Assembly (NCBI RefSeq): GCF_007559335.1 | Contig: NZ_VMBG01000003.1 | Span: forward strand, 146,124 to 210,123 | Origin: Rariglobus hedericola | GTDB lineage: Bacteria > Verrucomicrobiota > Verrucomicrobiia > Opitutales > Opitutaceae | Length of the DNA stretch: 64,000 nucleotides | Reading direction: 5' to 3' | Part shown: in pieces, positions 9,833-17,247 of the stretch | How the letters are laid out: every line of letters starts with the position of its first letter | How positions within the stretch are numbered: the first letter of the stretch is position 1 | The notes under the pieces: model-generated | What the model was told of the DNA's origin: nothing | Seen by the model: only the letters and a program-made list of their open reading frames with translations | Database searches by the model: none | Program-made: the position numbers and the translations under genes

Positions 9833-9869
9833 GGATGTCGAGATTTGCCGCTCCAAAGCGGGCCTTTGA

Positions 9870-10391
9870 TCAGCCAACCAAGCGGAAAACCTTATCACCC
9901 AATTTGAATAATTTTTTAGCTGACGCAGGACTCATGGATTGCGCCTTGTCCGCCCAGCTGGAGGTCAGCTCCATGAATTCGATCAGTTCTTTCAGTCGCG
10001 CGCGCGTGTGATCCGAATCTTCCTTGGCGCCCACAGCCGCCTGTTTGCAGTCACGTAACGTGGCCAGCGTGGGATCAAATTCACGTTTTTTCCGCTCCTT
10101 CATGACAACGATGAACATCTCCCAGACATCCTTCATGGTTTCAAAATGCTCACGGCGATCACCGAAAATATGGACCACACGAATCAAGCCCCAACCCTGC
10201 AATTCCTTGATGCTGGTGCTGACGTTGGAACGGGCGACACTGAGCGTTTCACCAATCTCATCTGCGGCAATCGGCTTTGGGCACAACATAAGCAACGCAT
10301 GGACCTGAGCCACCGAGCGGTTGATTCCCCAACGCGAACCCATTTCACCCCAGTGAAGAATGAATTTTTCCATAACGGGTGTAAGTTTCAT
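9870..10391 (-). CDS. GbsR/MarR-type transcriptional regulator
   Basis: A 173-residue winged-helix protein. The N-terminal stretch EMGSRWGINRSVAQVHALL and the helix-turn-helix region ADEIGETLSVARSNVSTSIKEL (residues about 43-64) are typical of the GbsR branch of MarR-like repressors. The C-terminal half is helical, probably for dimerisation. It is the first gene of an operon with the MBOAT acyltransferase and a small membrane protein. A perfect palindrome lies directly in front of its start codon, so negative autoregulation is likely. The effector is unknown; in the namesake GbsR it is choline, but nothing here points to choline. Confidence 0.8.
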   Translation of the reverse strand: MKLTPVMEKFILHWGEMGSRWGINRSVAQVHALLMLCPKPIAADEIGETLSVARSNVSTSIKELQGWGLIRVVHIFGDRREHFETMKDVWEMFIVVMKERKKREFDPTLATLRDCKQAAVGAKEDSDHTRARLKELIEFMELTSSWADKAQSMSPASAKKLFKLGDKVFRLVG

Positions 10392-10392
10392 A

Positions 10393-10416
10393 ATATTTCT
10401 GTAATTACAGAAATAT
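10393..10416. promoter_or_regulatory. Perfect 24-bp palindrome, probable GbsR operator
   Basis: Two perfect 12-bp arms (ATATTTCTGTAA and its reverse complement) meet without spacer, 1 nt upstream of the ATG of the GbsR-like gene. The position covers where the ribosome site and promoter should be, so binding would shut the operon. That the neighbouring regulator binds here is an inference. Confidence 0.75.
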
Positions 10417-10471
10417 CGGATTAATCAAGATGATTCTCCCATCCACCAAGATGCGGGGGTCGGGCCGAGTA

Positions 10472-10557
10472 GTGTTATATTTAGTCTTCAGCTGACGCGC
10501 TTCAGCAATTAGCGCAGGAGTTCACGGCATTTTCACTGGAAGTGGCACTATGGGCCA
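10472..10557. repeat. Dispersed intergenic repeat, copy 1 of 3
   Basis: Shares the order CTTCAG...GCGCAGGAGTTC.CGGC...GGGCCA with copies at 11257-11320 and 12860-12946. The core GCGCAGGAGTTCACGGC matches copy 3 at all but one base. One frame reads AQEFTAFSLEVAL, similar to the same frame in the other copies. The nature of the element is unknown. Confidence 0.6.
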
Positions 10558-10637
10558 ATCAAGCACAAGGGGTCGGGCCGCGACTTGCTACTGTTACCCG
10601 CAGGCCAAAACTGCCCACATCTTCATCTCATTACCCC

Positions 10638-11255
10638 ATGAAACTGCCTCACTGGATTCTTACTGTTATTCTTAGCGGCGCTTCTCTTCTTCACGCTGCC
10701 CAACCCGCTGAATTCACCTTTATGCTGGTAGGCTATTGCCGCGCAGGGAACGCCAAGGACGATCCCAACGCTCTCGGTGGCTACGGTGGTTCCGACAATC
10801 TGCCCAAGCCCCTGAAATTCGCCATCCGTTCACCCGATCTCTATTTGGAAATCGCTGATACGCCGAACGTCGTCTTCGCGGAAAAATACACGGGGCTGAA
10901 TGTCCGGCTCATAAATGGCGGTAAAAAAACCGCGATCTTTCCCGCCTCCGACAGCCGGATCAGTCTGGTGCAGGAAGCCCAAGATACCGACGGCACGTGG
11001 AAGGAAATCGAATACCTGCCGAGCAGTTGGTGCGGCAACAGTTACCACAACGTTTATCTCCAGCCTAAGCACTATTGGGAATTCACTGCTCCGCGCTATT
11101 CCGGTCCGCAGAAAACCAAACTGCGTTTCAAGCTGACTCTCGCTGCTGACCATATCCTTTATTCACCCACCTATGAAGGCGGCATCCACCCTGAACAGTT
11201 CACGGCCCAGCAGGGACGCAAGCCGACGAACCTCATGGATCCGCATACGGAATAA
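10638..11255 (+). CDS. Secreted protein of unknown function
   Basis: About 205 residues. The chosen ATG gives a clean signal peptide (MKLPHWILTVILSGASLLHA, cleavage near HAA). The frame is open 32 codons further up, but that part overlaps the intergenic repeat and is not leader-like. The mature protein has two cysteines (GYCRAG and SSWCGN) that could form a disulfide in the periplasm, and a beta-rich middle region with NVRLINGGKKTAIFPASDSR. No family is recognised. It stands alone between two copies of the same intergenic repeat. Confidence 0.6.
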   Translation: MKLPHWILTVILSGASLLHAAQPAEFTFMLVGYCRAGNAKDDPNALGGYGGSDNLPKPLKFAIRSPDLYLEIADTPNVVFAEKYTGLNVRLINGGKKTAIFPASDSRISLVQEAQDTDGTWKEIEYLPSSWCGNSYHNVYLQPKHYWEFTAPRYSGPQKTKLRFKLTLAADHILYSPTYEGGIHPEQFTAQQGRKPTNLMDPHTE

Positions 11256-11256
11256 T

Positions 11257-11320
11257 ACGCGGTTTAGCAGAGCACAGAGGAGTTCACGGCAGCTTTGCTG
11301 GAGGCGGCGCTCGCGGACGG
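11257..11320. repeat. Dispersed intergenic repeat, copy 2 of 3
   Basis: Starts just after the stop of the secreted-protein gene. The core GAGGAGTTCACGGC aligns with the cores of copies 1 and 3, and one frame reads EEFTAALLEAALADG, matching their frames at most positions. The 5' part is shorter or more diverged than in the other copies. Confidence 0.5.
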
Positions 11321-11384
11321 CGTTACCGCCCTGTCCGAAATCCTCCCGTTCATTCGTTGAGGAAGTGGTTGGAAATCCTCCCAC

Positions 11385-11780
11385 ATGAACAAACAGATAT
11401 TCCTCAATGTCCCGGTCGCCGATCTATCCAGATCGCGGACCTTCTTTACGGCACTCGGGTTCTCACTCAATCCGCAGTTCACCGATGATACGGCTGCCTG
11501 TGTCGTCATCAGCGAGGCGATCTCGGTCATGCTGCTGACTCATGACAAGTTCCGCCAATTTACCCCCAAGGCCATCTGCGATACGTCGCAGGCGGTTGAG
11601 GCCCTGTTCTGCCTTACGTGTGAAAGCCGTCAGGAGGTGGACGATCTCGTCGCGAAAGCCCTCGCCGCCGGCGGCACCACCCACGACAAGCCGGAAGACT
11701 TTGGGTTTATGTATATGCACAGCTTTGTAGATCCCGACGGCCATGGGTGGGGCCTCATTCACACCAAGCCGAGCGCATGA
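11385..11780 (+). CDS. VOC-family (glyoxalase/bleomycin-resistance-like) protein
   Basis: A 131-residue protein with the paired beta-alpha-beta-beta-beta pattern of the vicinal-oxygen-chelate family. It begins MNKQIFLNVPVADLSRSRTF, continues FFTALGFSLNPQFTDD, and ends DPDGHGWGLIHTKPSA. The second module contains FVDPDGHGW, a common VOC ending with a potential metal or active-site residue. Members range from isomerases to antibiotic-binding proteins, so no substrate is assigned. It is convergent with the rhomboid gene, 79 nt apart. Confidence 0.8.
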   Translation: MNKQIFLNVPVADLSRSRTFFTALGFSLNPQFTDDTAACVVISEAISVMLLTHDKFRQFTPKAICDTSQAVEALFCLTCESRQEVDDLVAKALAAGGTTHDKPEDFGFMYMHSFVDPDGHGWGLIHTKPSA

Positions 11781-11859
11781 TTTTCCGAAAGGCCGGCGAC
11801 TCGGAAGCGGGGTGCAGGCTCAACGTCTTGATTTTTCCGAGACCCCGTTTTGCGAGGGC

Positions 11860-12771
11860 CTAGGTCGTTGTGTCCGTCGGGCGGCGCAAACGCAGGGAAA
11901 GCCTTTCCAGTTCGCGTCGTTCCCAAGGCTTAAGGCTGTCCGGCCCGTGTCGGCTGATTTTGTCGAGCAGCGTGTCCATACGCTGACGCTCACGCGCCTT
12001 GCCGGCGGATTCGTCGTATTGCTGATAGCGAAGATCGGAGCTGTATTCGGAAATCTCGCTCCGATAGGCCCTGAAATAAAGGTCCGGCAGGGCACTGGCG
12101 CCGGTTTCGGGCTTCCGATTCGCAAGGCCTTCCGGGGGCCAGATTGCAAAATAAACCCGCAGCGAGAGCAGGAGAAACAGCGGAAGCCAGTTCACGTTGG
12201 GAGACTTCGAGATGAGTTCCGGCGCGTAGAGCATCGCGATCAAAACTCCCCCGATGGCGCCTCCCAGGTGGGCGCTGTAGGTGATGGTTTCCTTTTTGCG
12301 GTTATGCGCGAAGTAAGAACCCGCGAGAAAGAGCAGGGCGTAAATCCAGCCGGGCACGACCGCGGGCAACAGCGGGAGGACGGCTCCCGGTGCCGCCAAC
12401 GTGTAGGCGCACACCAAACCACAAGCGGCGCCGGATGCACCCAGAATTTCGTGGCGGCGTCCGCGATTGACCCAATAGGCCAGCACTGAACTGCCCAGCG
12501 CGGACCCCAGAAAAATGGCGAGCATTTGCACGCCGCCCAGCGCGTTGGAGAGCGCGATGCCATACAGGCAGATGACGGCGGCGTTGAATACGAAGTGCGG
12601 GAGGTTGGCGTGCACACCACAGTTCGAGATGAACCGGTCGTATTCGCGATTCTGCCGGACGGACTCTACGTCAAGAACCCGGCGGTTGAAAAACACCAAG
12701 CTGCGTAAACCGGCGCAGGTGGTAAGCCCGAGAACGGTTAAGAGGGCCAAGACTGTGGGAAATCCATCCAT
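11860..12771 (-). CDS. Rhomboid-family intramembrane serine protease
   Basis: About 303 residues with six hydrophobic segments in the first 210 and a charged, helical tail of about 90 residues. Catalytic elements of rhomboids are present: Ser113 in GASGAACG and His168 in SAHLGGAIGG. The oxyanion-type residues His54, His59 and Asn63 show the HxxxxHxxxN spacing seen in GlpG. The ATG start is preferred over an upstream TTG. The cytoplasmic tail (EYSSDLRYQQYDESAG onwards, rich in Arg and Glu) is longer than in the minimal bacterial enzymes. The substrate is unknown. Confidence 0.87.
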   Translation of the reverse strand: MDGFPTVLALLTVLGLTTCAGLRSLVFFNRRVLDVESVRQNREYDRFISNCGVHANLPHFVFNAAVICLYGIALSNALGGVQMLAIFLGSALGSSVLAYWVNRGRRHEILGASGAACGLVCAYTLAAPGAVLPLLPAVVPGWIYALLFLAGSYFAHNRKKETITYSAHLGGAIGGVLIAMLYAPELISKSPNVNWLPLFLLLSLRVYFAIWPPEGLANRKPETGASALPDLYFRAYRSEISEYSSDLRYQQYDESAGKARERQRMDTLLDKISRHGPDSLKPWERRELERLSLRLRRPTDTTT

Positions 12772-12859
12772 GTAAAAGCGTATCTGTGGCGATACGCAGA
12801 CGACGGGCCGGATAAGGGTCAAGCCGTCAGCCAGCCGCCTATCGCGATGGCGGCGGCGT

Positions 12860-12946
12860 ATTACTGTATTTGGCCTTCAGCTCCCGTGTTTCAGCGGTCG
12901 CGCAGGAGTTCGCGGCGTTTCTGCTGAAAGCGGCGCTGGCGGGCCA
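12860..12946. repeat. Dispersed intergenic repeat, copy 3 of 3, with dyad symmetry
   Basis: Best-preserved dyad of the three copies: the arms at 12871-12895 and 12923-12946 are imperfect inverted repeats that share TGGCC, CAGC and TTTCAGC. The loop contains the core GCGCAGGAGTTCGCGGC. One frame reads AQEFAAFLLKAALAGQ and ends at a stop near 12972. It lies in the roughly 290-nt gap upstream of the toxin-antitoxin pair. Confidence 0.6.
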
Positions 12947-12983
12947 GTGGCTCTCGATGATGGGGGTTTGAATGAGCCGCCTT

Positions 12984-13039
12984 CATTTCAGTCTGATACG
13001 GCATTCAGCAAACGCTGAAATGCGGTGAAAACTGAAATG
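12984..13039. promoter_or_regulatory. Nested inverted repeats upstream of toxin-antitoxin genes
   Basis: Outer arms CATTTCAGT (12984-12992) and ACTGAAATG (13031-13039) are perfect reverse complements. Inside them GCATTCAGC (13001-13009) and GCTGAAATGC (13014-13023) form a second dyad with a 4-nt loop. All four elements share the word TTCAG or its complement. Location before the antitoxin gene fits an autoregulatory operator. Confidence 0.55.
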
Positions 13040-13114
13040 TCGTATGGATATGGAGCGGGACGCCTTTCCTTCGGCGGAATTGACTCACTTTCTCGCCGAA
13101 CCACTGTTTCAGCC

Positions 13115-13330
13115 ATGAGCATCGCCGAGCTTCGACTTCTGCCCAACAGCGAGAAACTCAAAATCATCGAGACGCTCTGGGCTGATCTGTCCGCCGACGA
13201 AGCCTCGTTCGAATCTCCCGCCTGGCACGCCGAGGAACTCCGCAAAACCGAGGAAGATTTGAAAGCAGGGCGCGTGACTGCGGTTGATTGGGACGAAGCC
13301 AAGAAAGCACTCCGCAAACGCTTCGAGTGA
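13115..13330 (+). CDS. Antitoxin, addiction-module (RelB-like, TIGR02574) family
   Basis: 71 residues, beginning MSIAELRLLPNSEKLKIIE. It contains ETLWADLS and later SPAWHAEELRKTEEDL, the usual pattern of the short addiction-module antitoxins that pair with ParE/RelE toxins. The ATG is chosen because family similarity begins there, although the frame is open 30 codons upstream. Its stop overlaps the GTG of the toxin gene by 4 nt, so the two are coupled. It would neutralise the toxin and probably repress the promoter through the nested dyads upstream. Confidence 0.85.
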   Translation: MSIAELRLLPNSEKLKIIETLWADLSADEASFESPAWHAEELRKTEEDLKAGRVTAVDWDEAKKALRKRFE

Positions 13331-13623
13331 AACTGCGGATCCTTACTCCCGCGATTGAAGATCTGGCTGCCGGCCGGGCCGTTTACGATCACCAGAGCTT
13401 GGGAGTAGGAGATTATTTCTTCGACAGTCTATTCGCCGAAATCGACTCGCTGGTGCTGTATGCAGGCACCCACCCCATCAGGCACGGCCATCACCGGATG
13501 CTGGCCCGGCGTTTCCCGCACGCGATCTACTACAAAATCACAAACGACGAAGTGCCCGTTCACCGGGTTATCGATTGCCGCCGCGATCCCAAGTGGATCC
13601 AGCGGCAGCTCAGACGTCGTTGA
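13327..13623 (+). CDS. RelE/ParE-family toxin
   Basis: 98 residues from a GTG that overlaps the antitoxin stop (GTGA). The fold pattern is that of the ParE/RelE superfamily: an early helix LTPAIEDLAAGRAVYDHQ, then YFFDSLFAEIDSL, a basic strand RRFPHAIYYKI, and VPVHRVIDCRRDPKWIQRQL near the end. The strand pair AIYYKI and VHRVIDCRRDP is typical. Whether it acts on mRNA at the ribosome (RelE) or on gyrase (ParE) cannot be told from sequence. Confidence 0.85.
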   Translation: MKLRILTPAIEDLAAGRAVYDHQSLGVGDYFFDSLFAEIDSLVLYAGTHPIRHGHHRMLARRFPHAIYYKITNDEVPVHRVIDCRRDPKWIQRQLRRR

Positions 13624-13673
13624 TTGCAGATGCCCGGTTTTTATCTGTGTTTATCTGCGTGATCTGTGGTCAA
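13620..13673. repeat. Short intergenic inverted repeat with internal word repeats
   Basis: Arms TTGATTGCAGAT and ATCTGTGGTCAA pair at 9 of 12 positions. The right side contains the words ATCTGTGTTT, ATCTGCGTG and ATCTGTGG in tandem. It lies between the convergent toxin and MFS genes and resembles two other elements at 14933-15021 and 48178-48245. Confidence 0.45.
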
Positions 13674-13678
13674 TAAAT

Positions 13679-14899
13679 TTAGACGAGGTGCGGTTGGGCG
13701 GCGGCAGGAACGGATGATTTTTTGTGGCGGGACAGGGCGACGACTCCGAGGCCGGCCAGGGCGGTGGCGCCGCCGGCCCACATCACGGCGGAGGTGCCGA
13801 GGTCATCGACGATGCGTCCGCCGACCACCGAGCCGAGCGCGATGAATATTTGAAATGTGGATACCAGCAGCGCCGCGCCGCCTTCGAGGGCTTCGGGCGC
13901 GGCTTTGAAGACCCAGAGTTGCAGCACGACCGGAATCGCGCCGAAGGCCAGGCCCCACGCGATGAGAAGCACGGCGGCTCCGGTGAGTTGGTGGCCGAAG
14001 ACGGGCAACAGCATGACGGCGCCGGCCAGCAGCGAAACGGCGGTGATGAGCGTGAGCCGCAGGTTGCGCGCGGCGAAGGCACCGCCGGCGAAGTTGCCCA
14101 CGATGCCGGCGACTCCGAAGGCGAGCAGGAGTGAGCTGAGTGAGCCGGGGCTGATGGTCGCGCTGTCTTTGAGGAAGGGTGTGACGTAGGTGTAGGCCGC
14201 GAAGTGTCCGGCGATGACGAAGGCGATGGTGAGCAGACCGAGACGGGCGTCGGAGTGGCCGAGCAAACTCACGAGCTGGCGCACGCCGGGCGTGGGCGGA
14301 GACGGGAGCGAGGGCAGCACGAAGAGTTGCACCGCGCCGATGAGGAGCGCGACACCGCCGAGGACGATGAAGGCGACGCGCCAGCCGGCGAGTCCGGCGA
14401 TCAACGTGCCGGAGGGCACGCCAATGACGGTGGCGATGGAGATGCCGGCGAAGATGATCGTGGTGGCGCGCGCGGCGGAGCCGGGCGGCACGAGGCGCGC
14501 ACCGAGCGTGACGGCGATGGTCCAGAATCCGCCGAGGGTGATGCCGAAGAGCACGCGGGCGACGATCATCACCGCGAAGTTGGGCGCGAAGGCGGCGAGG
14601 AGATTGGAGGCGACCAGCAGGCCGATGAGAAACAGGACAAGCGTGCGGCGGTCGAAGTGGCCGGCGGTGATCGTCATGACGGGCGCGGCAATCGCGGCGA
14701 CGAGGCCGGGAATCGTAATCATGAGACCGGCGGTCCCGGCGGTGACTTCGAGGCCGCCGGCGATGTGCGTGAGCAGGCCGATGGGCAGGAACTCGGAGGT
14801 GACGACGACGAAGGCGCCGAGCGCGACCGAGAGGACGGCGAGCCAGGATTTGGAGAGGGAGGGAGACGAGGCGCTCACGATTTTTTCGGACGGTTTCAA
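13679..14899 (-). CDS. MFS exporter, AraJ/SotB-like
   Basis: A 406-residue inner-membrane transporter with about 12 hydrophobic segments. The first helix contains FVVVTSEFLPIGLLTHIA, a pattern typical of the AraJ/SotB/NepI group of sugar or nucleoside exporters. The motif GHFDRRTLVLFLIGLL follows TM2. It is the last gene in the minus-strand series that starts with the TetR gene, separated from the SDR by a 134-nt gap with a large inverted repeat, so it may be partly uncoupled from the efflux operon. The substrate is unknown. Confidence 0.85.
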   Translation of the reverse strand: MKPSEKIVSASSPSLSKSWLAVLSVALGAFVVVTSEFLPIGLLTHIAGGLEVTAGTAGLMITIPGLVAAIAAPVMTITAGHFDRRTLVLFLIGLLVASNLLAAFAPNFAVMIVARVLFGITLGGFWTIAVTLGARLVPPGSAARATTIIFAGISIATVIGVPSGTLIAGLAGWRVAFIVLGGVALLIGAVQLFVLPSLPSPPTPGVRQLVSLLGHSDARLGLLTIAFVIAGHFAAYTYVTPFLKDSATISPGSLSSLLLAFGVAGIVGNFAGGAFAARNLRLTLITAVSLLAGAVMLLPVFGHQLTGAAVLLIAWGLAFGAIPVVLQLWVFKAAPEALEGGAALLVSTFQIFIALGSVVGGRIVDDLGTSAVMWAGGATALAGLGVVALSRHKKSSVPAAAQPHLV

Positions 14900-14932
14900 T
14901 TCGGAATGGTTACACAGAGGCGGAAGACCGGT

Positions 14933-15021
14933 GTCTCGCGAAGGCGGCGAAGGGAGCGAAGGTTCGGAATAAGGGGATTCCTTTGATCGGACCTTCGCGT
15001 CCTTCGTTTACTTCGCGAGAC
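14933..15021. repeat. Large imperfect inverted repeat between SDR and MFS genes
   Basis: Two 30-nt arms (14933-14962 and 14992-15021) match at 24 of 30 positions when one is inverted. Each arm begins or ends with GTCTCGCGAAG and carries CGAAGG twice at about 9-nt intervals. The loop is 29 nt. It could form an mRNA hairpin between the two genes; there is no T-run for a standard terminator. Confidence 0.65.
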
Positions 15022-15033
15022 GAGGTCGGTGGC

Positions 15034-15792
15034 TCAGCGGATGCCGCCGGCGATGACGATGGTCTCGCCGGTAATCCAGCGGGAGTCATCGGAGGCGAGG
15101 AACACCACGGGCGTAGCGATTTCGTCGGGCTGGCCGATGCGGCCGAGCGGAGTATCGGCTTCGATCTTCTTGCGGAAGTCGCTCTCGATAAAACCGGCGG
15201 TGTGCGCACCTTCGGTCTCGATCATGCCGGGGTTGACCGAGTTGACGCGGATCTTTTTCGCGCCGAGTTCGACGGAGAGCACGCGGGTGATCGAATCCAC
15301 GGCGGCCTTGGTCGCGCTATAAACAGAGGAGCCGGGAATGGCGTTCTTCGCCACGATGGAGCTGATGTTGATCACGCTGCCGCCAGTGGCGGGGAAGAGC
15401 GGCACGGCGGCCTGAGTGGTAAGGAGGAGTCCGAGGACGTTGATGTTGAACTGGCGATGGAAGAGCTCGGGGGTGACGGCTTCGAGCGGGGCGAACTCAT
15501 AGACGCCGGCGTTGTTCACGAGGATGTCGAGGCGTCCGCCGAAGGCGGCTTTGGTGTCGGCGAGGAGGCGTGTGATGTCCTCGGGTTTGGAGACGTCACC
15601 GGCGACGGCGAAGGCCTTGCCTCCGGCGGCGATGATCTCGGCGACGACTTTGTCGGCACCGGCTTTGGAGGAAGCGTAGTTGACGGCGACGGACGCGCCG
15701 GCGGCGGCGAGGTGCTTGGCGATGGAAGCGCCGATGCCTTTGGAGGCACCGGTGACGAGGGCGGTTTTACCGGCGAGTTTTTGTGTGCTCAT
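15034..15792 (-). CDS. SDR-family oxidoreductase (FabG-like)
   Basis: A 252-residue classical short-chain dehydrogenase. TGASKGIG is at 14-21, NNAG at 93-96, and catalytic Ser145, Tyr158 and Lys162 are in place (SVYSATKAAV). The acidic or neutral residue after the second strand is Asn38-Tyr-Ala-Ser-Ser, which fits NADPH binding. The C-terminal segment ITGETIVIAGGIR is typical. The substrate is not deducible. It lies 43 nt downstream of the outer-membrane factor gene on the same strand and is probably cotranscribed with the efflux genes. SDRs of this type often sit beside efflux pumps and may act on reactive carbonyl compounds, but that is an inference. Confidence 0.85.
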   Translation of the reverse strand: MSTQKLAGKTALVTGASKGIGASIAKHLAAAGASVAVNYASSKAGADKVVAEIIAAGGKAFAVAGDVSKPEDITRLLADTKAAFGGRLDILVNNAGVYEFAPLEAVTPELFHRQFNINVLGLLLTTQAAVPLFPATGGSVINISSIVAKNAIPGSSVYSATKAAVDSITRVLSVELGAKKIRVNSVNPGMIETEGAHTAGFIESDFRKKIEADTPLGRIGQPDEIATPVVFLASDDSRWITGETIVIAGGIR

Positions 15793-15835
15793 GATGGTTT
15801 TGGTTTCTGACTTTTAATTTGTTCGGACGGGAAAT

Positions 15836-17236
15836 TTAGGAAGTGGGTTGGGACCAGCCGCCGCCGAGGGCTTTGATCAGGGCGACGTGGGTGATCCAGC
15901 GCTGGCCGGCGAGTTGGGCGTCGGCCCGCTCAACGACGAGTGCGGTGCGTTGCGCGTCGACGACTTCGAAGTAGCTCACGAAGCCGGCGTCGTAGCGTTT
16001 CTGCGAAAGATCGGCTCCGCGGCGGGCGCTGGCGACGGCGCGGGACTGCGCGGCCGCCTGGTCGCCGAGAAGACGCGAGGCGGTGAGCGCGTCCTGCACT
16101 TCACGGAGGGCGACGAGCACGCTTTGCTGGTAGGTCGCGGCGGCTTCGTCGTAAGCGGCACGGCTGCGGGCGAGGTTGGCTTTGTTGCGTCCGCCTTGGA
16201 AGAGCGGGAGGTAGATGCTCGGTCCGAAAGACCACAAGCGGCTGTCGGGTTTGGTGAGGTCGCTGATGTCGGCGCTGGCGTAACCGGCGGCACCGGTGAG
16301 CGCGATGGTCGGGAAGAACGCGGACTTCGCCACGCCGATGCGGGCGCTGGCGGCGGCGAGGCTGCGTTCGGCGGCTGCGATGTCGGGGCGGCGCGTGAGC
16401 AGGTTGCCGGGGAGGCCGGCGGGGATGGCCGGGGGAGGAGTTGAGAGTTGAGTGATGAGAGTTGAGTGATCGGAGGACGGAGCGGGTTCGCCGAGGAGGA
16501 CGGCGAGGGCGTTTTGGGTGGCGGAGCGGCGGATCGCGAGTGCGGCAGCGTCGGCTTCGGTGGCGGCGAGTTCGGTTTCGGCGCGGGCGAGCGCGACGTC
16601 ATCGGCGGTGCCCTGGCGGACGCGGGCTTGGATGAGTTGGAGCGTGTCGCGGCGAACGGCGGTGGTTTGCGTGACGATGGCGAGTTCGCGGTCGAGAGCG
16701 CGGAGCGTGAAGTGCGTCGTCGCGACCTCGGCGGTGAGCGAAAGGCGGGCGGCGGCAAACGTGGCGCCGGCGGCGTCGAGATCGGCGCGGGCGCTTTGGT
16801 TGAGGCGGCGCACGCGGCCGAAGAGGTCGAGTTCCCACGAGAGATCGATCGAGAGGCGGTGGGTGGTCGCCGGGGAATCGGGGAGCGCGTTGTCGACGGT
16901 GCGCGAGCTGCGTTCACGGGTGAGCGAGGGATCGGCGGCGAGCGACGGCAGGTAGGCCGAGCGGGCGACACCGGCGAGGGCGCGGGATTGTTCGACACGG
17001 GCAAGCGCGGCGCGCAAGTCCTGGTTGGCAGCGAGCGCGCGGGTGATGAGCGCGTCGAGCGCAGGGTCGTTGAAGGCGCGCCACCAGTCGGGCGCGAGGG
17101 CGACGGAGGTGGTGTCGGCGGCGTCACGGTAGGTGGCCGGGGTGGGTGCGTCGGGGCGCTGGTAATCGGGGCCGACGGAAGGCAGCGCGGCGATGGCTGT
17201 AGCTGCGGTGGTGAGGGAGAGCAGGAGCGTTTTCAT
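15836..17236 (-). CDS. Outer-membrane factor of RND efflux system (NodT/OprM-type)
   Basis: About 466 residues, forming the outer-membrane and periplasmic channel of the tripartite pump. Two repeated OEP halves are visible; typical pieces are SVGPDYQRPDAPTPATYRDA at the mature N-terminus, WELDLFGRVRR, GLPGNLLTRRPDIAAAERSL, and PTIALTGAAGYAS followed by SIYLPLFQGGRN. Most relatives carry a lipobox Cys just before VGPDY. Here the sequence is ALPSVGPDY with no Cys, so the protein is probably not lipidated. The start is the ATG giving the short leader MKTLLLSLTTAATAIAA; the long open frame upstream lies antisense over the pump gene. It starts 11 nt after the pump stop. Confidence 0.9.
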   Translation of the reverse strand: MKTLLLSLTTAATAIAALPSVGPDYQRPDAPTPATYRDAADTTSVALAPDWWRAFNDPALDALITRALAANQDLRAALARVEQSRALAGVARSAYLPSLAADPSLTRERSSRTVDNALPDSPATTHRLSIDLSWELDLFGRVRRLNQSARADLDAAGATFAAARLSLTAEVATTHFTLRALDRELAIVTQTTAVRRDTLQLIQARVRQGTADDVALARAETELAATEADAAALAIRRSATQNALAVLLGEPAPSSDHSTLITQLSTPPPAIPAGLPGNLLTRRPDIAAAERSLAAASARIGVAKSAFFPTIALTGAAGYASADISDLTKPDSRLWSFGPSIYLPLFQGGRNKANLARSRAAYDEAAATYQQSVLVALREVQDALTASRLLGDQAAAQSRAVASARRGADLSQKRYDAGFVSYFEVVDAQRTALVVERADAQLAGQRWITHVALIKALGGGWSQPTS

Positions 17237-17247
17237 GGTCGTGCGGT

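Noticed and set aside
10472..12946. Integron-like cassette array
   Set aside because: The repeats separate single genes as attC sites would, but they lack the paired AAC/GTT core sites of attC, and no integron integrase is in the window.
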